Shown here: piece after piece, positions 7,156 to 9,508 of the stretch | Numbering within the stretch: position 1 is the first letter of the stretch | How the letters are laid out: every line of letters starts with the position of its first letter | Origin: Oscillospiraceae bacterium | GTDB taxonomy: Bacteria > Bacillota_A > Clostridia > Oscillospirales > Ruminococcaceae | Length of the DNA: 9,508 nt | Reading direction: 5' to 3' | Assembly: GCA_900766795.1 (NCBI GenBank) | Contig: CAAFWX010000115.1 | Coordinates: forward strand, 1-9,508 | Program-made: the position numbers and the translations under genes | Notes under the pieces: generated by a model | What the model was told of the DNA's origin: nothing | What the model saw: the letters and a program-made list of their open reading frames with translations, nothing else | Database searches by the model: none

Positions 7156-8487
7156 TCAGTCGCAGTAGCCGAAGCCGAGAACGCCGAAATACTTGTTTGA
7201 GCCGCCCTCTACGCGGATTTCAACCTCATGCTCGGCAGCCTCGTCGTTGTCGATAATAAGCGCGGTGACGGGGTTGTTCCAGCCGTCGGGCTGATTTGAC
7301 GAAACGGTCATGCGCTTCTCGCCGTCAACGTAGATATCCGCGTCGGCAAAGGCGTTCATTTTGTTCGCCTTGTAGATAAGCTGAAGCGACTTGCAGTTAA
7401 GCGTGAACTTCATGGAAGCGCCCTCGCTGCCCTTATACGCCCAGCCATTGTGGAAATCCGAGTGGGTGTCCTGCGGCTCGAAGCCGACAAGCTCCGTCAC
7501 CTCCAGCTTCTCGCTGTCGATGTAGTGCATATCGACAAATCTGTCGGAGAATACGGGCGCGGGAAGCTCCCTGCTAACCTCGCCGACATTCTCGTCAAGG
7601 CTCTCCATAACCGCCGAAAAGTAGTTCTCGATAAGGTCTGCAACAAGGCTGTGACCGTACTCGTTCGGGTGGCTCTCATCGTCGGAGTAATCTTCCCAGG
7701 TCATGCGCCCCTCCTGCATTTCCACCCAGATGGAATCCGGCTCGGAAATCATGGGGAGATTGTAGGTCGCGCCGATTTGGCTCATGTGGGGCTGACAGGT
7801 GTGGCCGCTCTTGATGATGGTGAAGAACAGCGCAACCGCGATGTCCTTTTCCTGCGTCAGAAGCGTGCGGACAAGGCTCTCGTAGCTGTACTTGTATTCG
7901 TTCGCGTTTCCGTCGTTGACGGCAAATTCAACGAACACAATGTCGGGGTCGTATGCGAGCACATCGCGCTCCAGACGGACGTTTCCGAGGATAGAGGGCG
8001 TGCCGCTTATTCCCGCGTTGACATAGTTTATCTTCGCCTCGGGGAATTGCTCGCACAGCCATTTGTAGGTAAGGTATGCCCAGCACTTTTCCGGCTCGTT
8101 AGGTGCAACCGTCATACCGTAGGTAATCGAGCCGCCGATGTACGCAATGGTGATTTCCTCGCCGCCCTGCGCCTTTTTCAGCACATTTGCCATGCGGGTC
8201 ATGTCGCCCGTTGTCATGAGGGAGCGCTGCACCATGAGGTCGTAAATCTCCTGCTCGGAAAGCGCGGAATAGTCGATGTCCACAGGGGGTTCCTCCTGTT
8301 CGATAGCTTGCGCGGCGGAATCCGAGGTGGTTTGTGCGGCAGGCTCGGAAACAGACGCGCCGCTGTCGGAAGCGCTCTCGGTAAGGGAGCTGTCCGAAAC
8401 AGAGCCTGTGCTGCTTGTGCCGCCCGAGCAGCCTGCGAGGGAAGCCAGCATTGCTGCGGCAAGCACAGCTGAAAGAAATCTTTTCAT
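7156..8487 (-). CDS. Secreted SGNH/GDSL-type esterase lipoprotein
   Basis: The 443-residue product starts with a lipoprotein signal peptide (basic MKRF, hydrophobic core, lipobox LAGC with C20), so it should be lipid-anchored outside the cell. A Ser/Thr/Ala/Glu-rich linker follows (about 21-68). The SGNH hydrolase domain (about 110-293) shows block I GGSIT with nucleophile S120, the block II glycine near 159-162 (NAGISGT), block III VND with N191, and block V DESHP with D270 and H273. A second, probably beta-sandwich domain follows (about 326-443). Such enzymes deacylate polysaccharides or peptidoglycan; a carbohydrate esterase is the likeliest role, but the substrate is inferred. The ATG was chosen because it begins the signal peptide and has AAGGAG 9 nt upstream. 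A longer version from a TTG inside era would put 20 residues before the signal. It follows era by 46 bp with no clear promoter between. Confidence 0.87.
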   Translation of the reverse strand: MKRFLSAVLAAAMLASLAGCSGGTSSTGSVSDSSLTESASDSGASVSEPAAQTTSDSAAQAIEQEEPPVDIDYSALSEQEIYDLMVQRSLMTTGDMTRMANVLKKAQGGEEITIAYIGGSITYGMTVAPNEPEKCWAYLTYKWLCEQFPEAKINYVNAGISGTPSILGNVRLERDVLAYDPDIVFVEFAVNDGNANEYKYSYESLVRTLLTQEKDIAVALFFTIIKSGHTCQPHMSQIGATYNLPMISEPDSIWVEMQEGRMTWEDYSDDESHPNEYGHSLVADLIENYFSAVMESLDENVGEVSRELPAPVFSDRFVDMHYIDSEKLEVTELVGFEPQDTHSDFHNGWAYKGSEGASMKFTLNCKSLQLIYKANKMNAFADADIYVDGEKRMTVSSNQPDGWNNPVTALIIDNDEAAEHEVEIRVEGGSNKYFGVLGFGYCD

Positions 8488-8496
8488 GTCACTTTT

Positions 8497-8502
8497 CTCC
8501 TT
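8497..8502 (-). promoter_or_regulatory. Ribosome binding site that fixes the lipoprotein start
   Basis: AAGGAG on the minus strand stands 9 nt upstream of the ATG at 8487. It supports this start rather than the in-frame TTG at 8547, which lies inside the era coding sequence. It also places the methionine exactly at the beginning of the signal peptide. Confidence 0.8.
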
Positions 8503-8533
8503 AAAATTAACAGTTGGTGTCCAAAGCTTTTGC

Positions 8534-9433
8534 TTACTCGTCCGCAAAGCCCATATCCATGATGAAGCGCTCGCGGTTGCGCCAGTCCTCCTTGACCTTG
8601 ACGAAGATTTTAAGACCTACCTTTGCTCCGAGAAGCTCCTCCATATCCTTGCGCGCCATGGTGCCGATTTGCTTCAGGCGCTCGCCGCCCTTGCCGATTA
8701 TCATGCCCTTGTGGCTGTCCTTTTCGCAGACGATAACCGCGCCGATGTCGATTATCTCCGTGTCGCCTCTCATGCGGCTTGAAAAGCTTTCAATCTCCAC
8801 CGCCGTGCCGTGAGGAATTTCGTCCTGCATTGTCCACAGGATTTTCTCGCGGATAATCTCCGCGCACATGAAGCGCTCGGTGCGGTCGGTTGCGATGTCG
8901 TCGGGGAAAAAGTGCTCCCCCTCGACGGCGTAGCTTTCAAGCACGGGCAGGATTTTGTCGGTGTTTATGCGGTTCTTCACGCTTATCGGAATAACCTCCG
9001 CGAAGTCGTAAAGCTCGCTGTACTGCTGTATAACGGCGAGTATCGCGCTCTTGTCCTTAAGCAAATCCACCTTGTTCAAAAGCAGCACAACCTCCGTCCC
9101 GTGCTGTGCAAAGGAGCGAATCAAATCCTGCTCGACAGCGGAAATCTTCTTCGTCACGTCAGCCATCAGAATAGCGCAGTCCACATCGTCAACGCTGGTG
9201 CGAATGGACTTTACCATATGCTCGGACAGCTTTGTCCTTGCCTTGTGCATACCCGGCGTGTCGATGAAAACGTACTGAATATCGCCCTTTGTGAGCACGC
9301 CGTTTATGCGGTTTCGCGTGGTCTGGGGCTTCTCGCTTACGATGGACACCTTTTCTCCCACAAGAAGATTCGTGAGGGAGGATTTTCCAACGTTTGCCCT
9401 GCCTGTTATCGCGATAAATACATTCTTTGTCAT
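8534..9433 (-). CDS. era: Ribosome-assembly GTPase Era
   Basis: Era is an essential GTPase that binds the 3' end of 16S rRNA and helps mature the 30S ribosomal subunit. The 299-residue protein is full length. Its N-terminal GTPase domain carries G1 GRANVGKS (11-18), G2 QTTRN (37-41), G3 DTPG (58-61), G4 NKVD (120-123) and G5 SVK (151-153). The C-terminal KH RNA-binding domain contains GMIIGKGGERLKQIG (243-257). G1 has Ala where many Era proteins have Pro, a mild variation. The KH domain separates Era from EngA/Der, which has two GTPase domains. The ATG has an AAAGGA site and lies 18 bp after the end of the preceding gene. In many Firmicutes era is followed by recO, but here the next gene is an SGNH lipoprotein. 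Confidence 0.97.
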   Translation of the reverse strand: MTKNVFIAITGRANVGKSSLTNLLVGEKVSIVSEKPQTTRNRINGVLTKGDIQYVFIDTPGMHKARTKLSEHMVKSIRTSVDDVDCAILMADVTKKISAVEQDLIRSFAQHGTEVVLLLNKVDLLKDKSAILAVIQQYSELYDFAEVIPISVKNRINTDKILPVLESYAVEGEHFFPDDIATDRTERFMCAEIIREKILWTMQDEIPHGTAVEIESFSSRMRGDTEIIDIGAVIVCEKDSHKGMIIGKGGERLKQIGTMARKDMEELLGAKVGLKIFVKVKEDWRNRERFIMDMGFADE

Positions 9434-9451
9434 TGTGTTTCCTTTCAGCGA

Positions 9452-9508
9452 CTATTTATATATCACTTTGAACTCCTCGTAAATCACTTCCGCTTCGCCG
9501 TCGCCCTC
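9452..9508 (-). CDS. C-terminal end of an unidentified gene upstream of era
   Basis: The minus strand enters the window in an open frame of 18 codons ending in TAG. It reads EGDGEAEVIYEEFKVIYK, acidic and then alternating hydrophobic and charged, as in a C-terminal beta strand. The stop lies 18 bp before the era ATG, which fits an operon. Genes that often precede era in Firmicutes (ybeY, dgkA, cdd) are possible, but I do not recognise this end as any of them. A second frame is also open through most of this short stretch, so the call is tentative. Confidence 0.5.
   Translation of the reverse strand, partial: EGDGEAEVIYEEFKVIYK

Noticed and set aside
7450..8472. Plus-strand 340-codon open frame opposite the SGNH lipoprotein
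   Set aside because: It is antisense to a gene with a complete signal peptide and catalytic residues. It looks like a codon-bias shadow with no motif of its own.
8488..8547. 20-residue N-terminal extension of the lipoprotein from a TTG start
   Set aside because: The extension would place residues before the signal peptide and start inside era. The ATG at 8487 has a good ribosome site.
1..9508. Search for mobile elements, CRISPR repeats, toxin-antitoxin or defence genes
   Set aside because: No transposase, integrase, direct-repeat array, tRNA-like insertion site or defence-gene motif was seen. All genes are housekeeping or metabolic on one strand.

Overview
The window looks like chromosomal core sequence from an anaerobic Firmicute of the class Clostridia, probably near the Ruminococcaceae/Oscillospiraceae. 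This rests on three things: an mreB-mreC-mreD-PBP2-minD order, Firmicute-type promoters and Shine-Dalgarno sites, and a secreted Ser/Thr-rich lipoprotein typical of gut Clostridia. The species cannot be named from sequence reading alone. All supported genes lie on the minus strand, so the biological reading direction is from high to low coordinates. No mobile element, CRISPR array, tRNA, rRNA or phage gene was seen.

Region 1 (9508 to about 7106) begins with the last 18 codons of an unidentified gene. The essential GTPase gene era follows 18 bp later, and 46 bp after that comes a lipoprotein with an SGNH/GDSL esterase domain and a C-terminal beta-rich domain. A strong intrinsic terminator closes the unit at 7106-7138.

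Region 2 (about 7100 to 5224) holds one gene, an FGGY-family sugar kinase of unproven substrate. It has a TATAAT element just after the previous terminator and a probable terminator of its own. A 221-bp gene-free, palindrome-rich stretch lies between its stop codon and that hairpin.

Region 3 (5128 to 366) is the cell-elongation operon. A good sigma-A promoter leads into mreB, mreC, mreD and the class B transpeptidase PBP2 (mrdA). Intergenic gaps are 43, 15 and 21 bp. The products are the core of the rod (elongasome) complex: the MreB filament, the MreC and MreD membrane partners, and the septum-independent peptidoglycan transpeptidase. Region 4 (365 to 1) is a 234-bp AT-rich gap with a second good promoter, followed by the first 43 codons of minD, the division-site ATPase, which runs off the window. 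No minC lies between PBP2 and minD.

I found no convincing undescribed system. The items most worth a second look are the era-esterase-kinase neighbourhood, the predicted Cys/His metal site in PBP2, and the missing minC.
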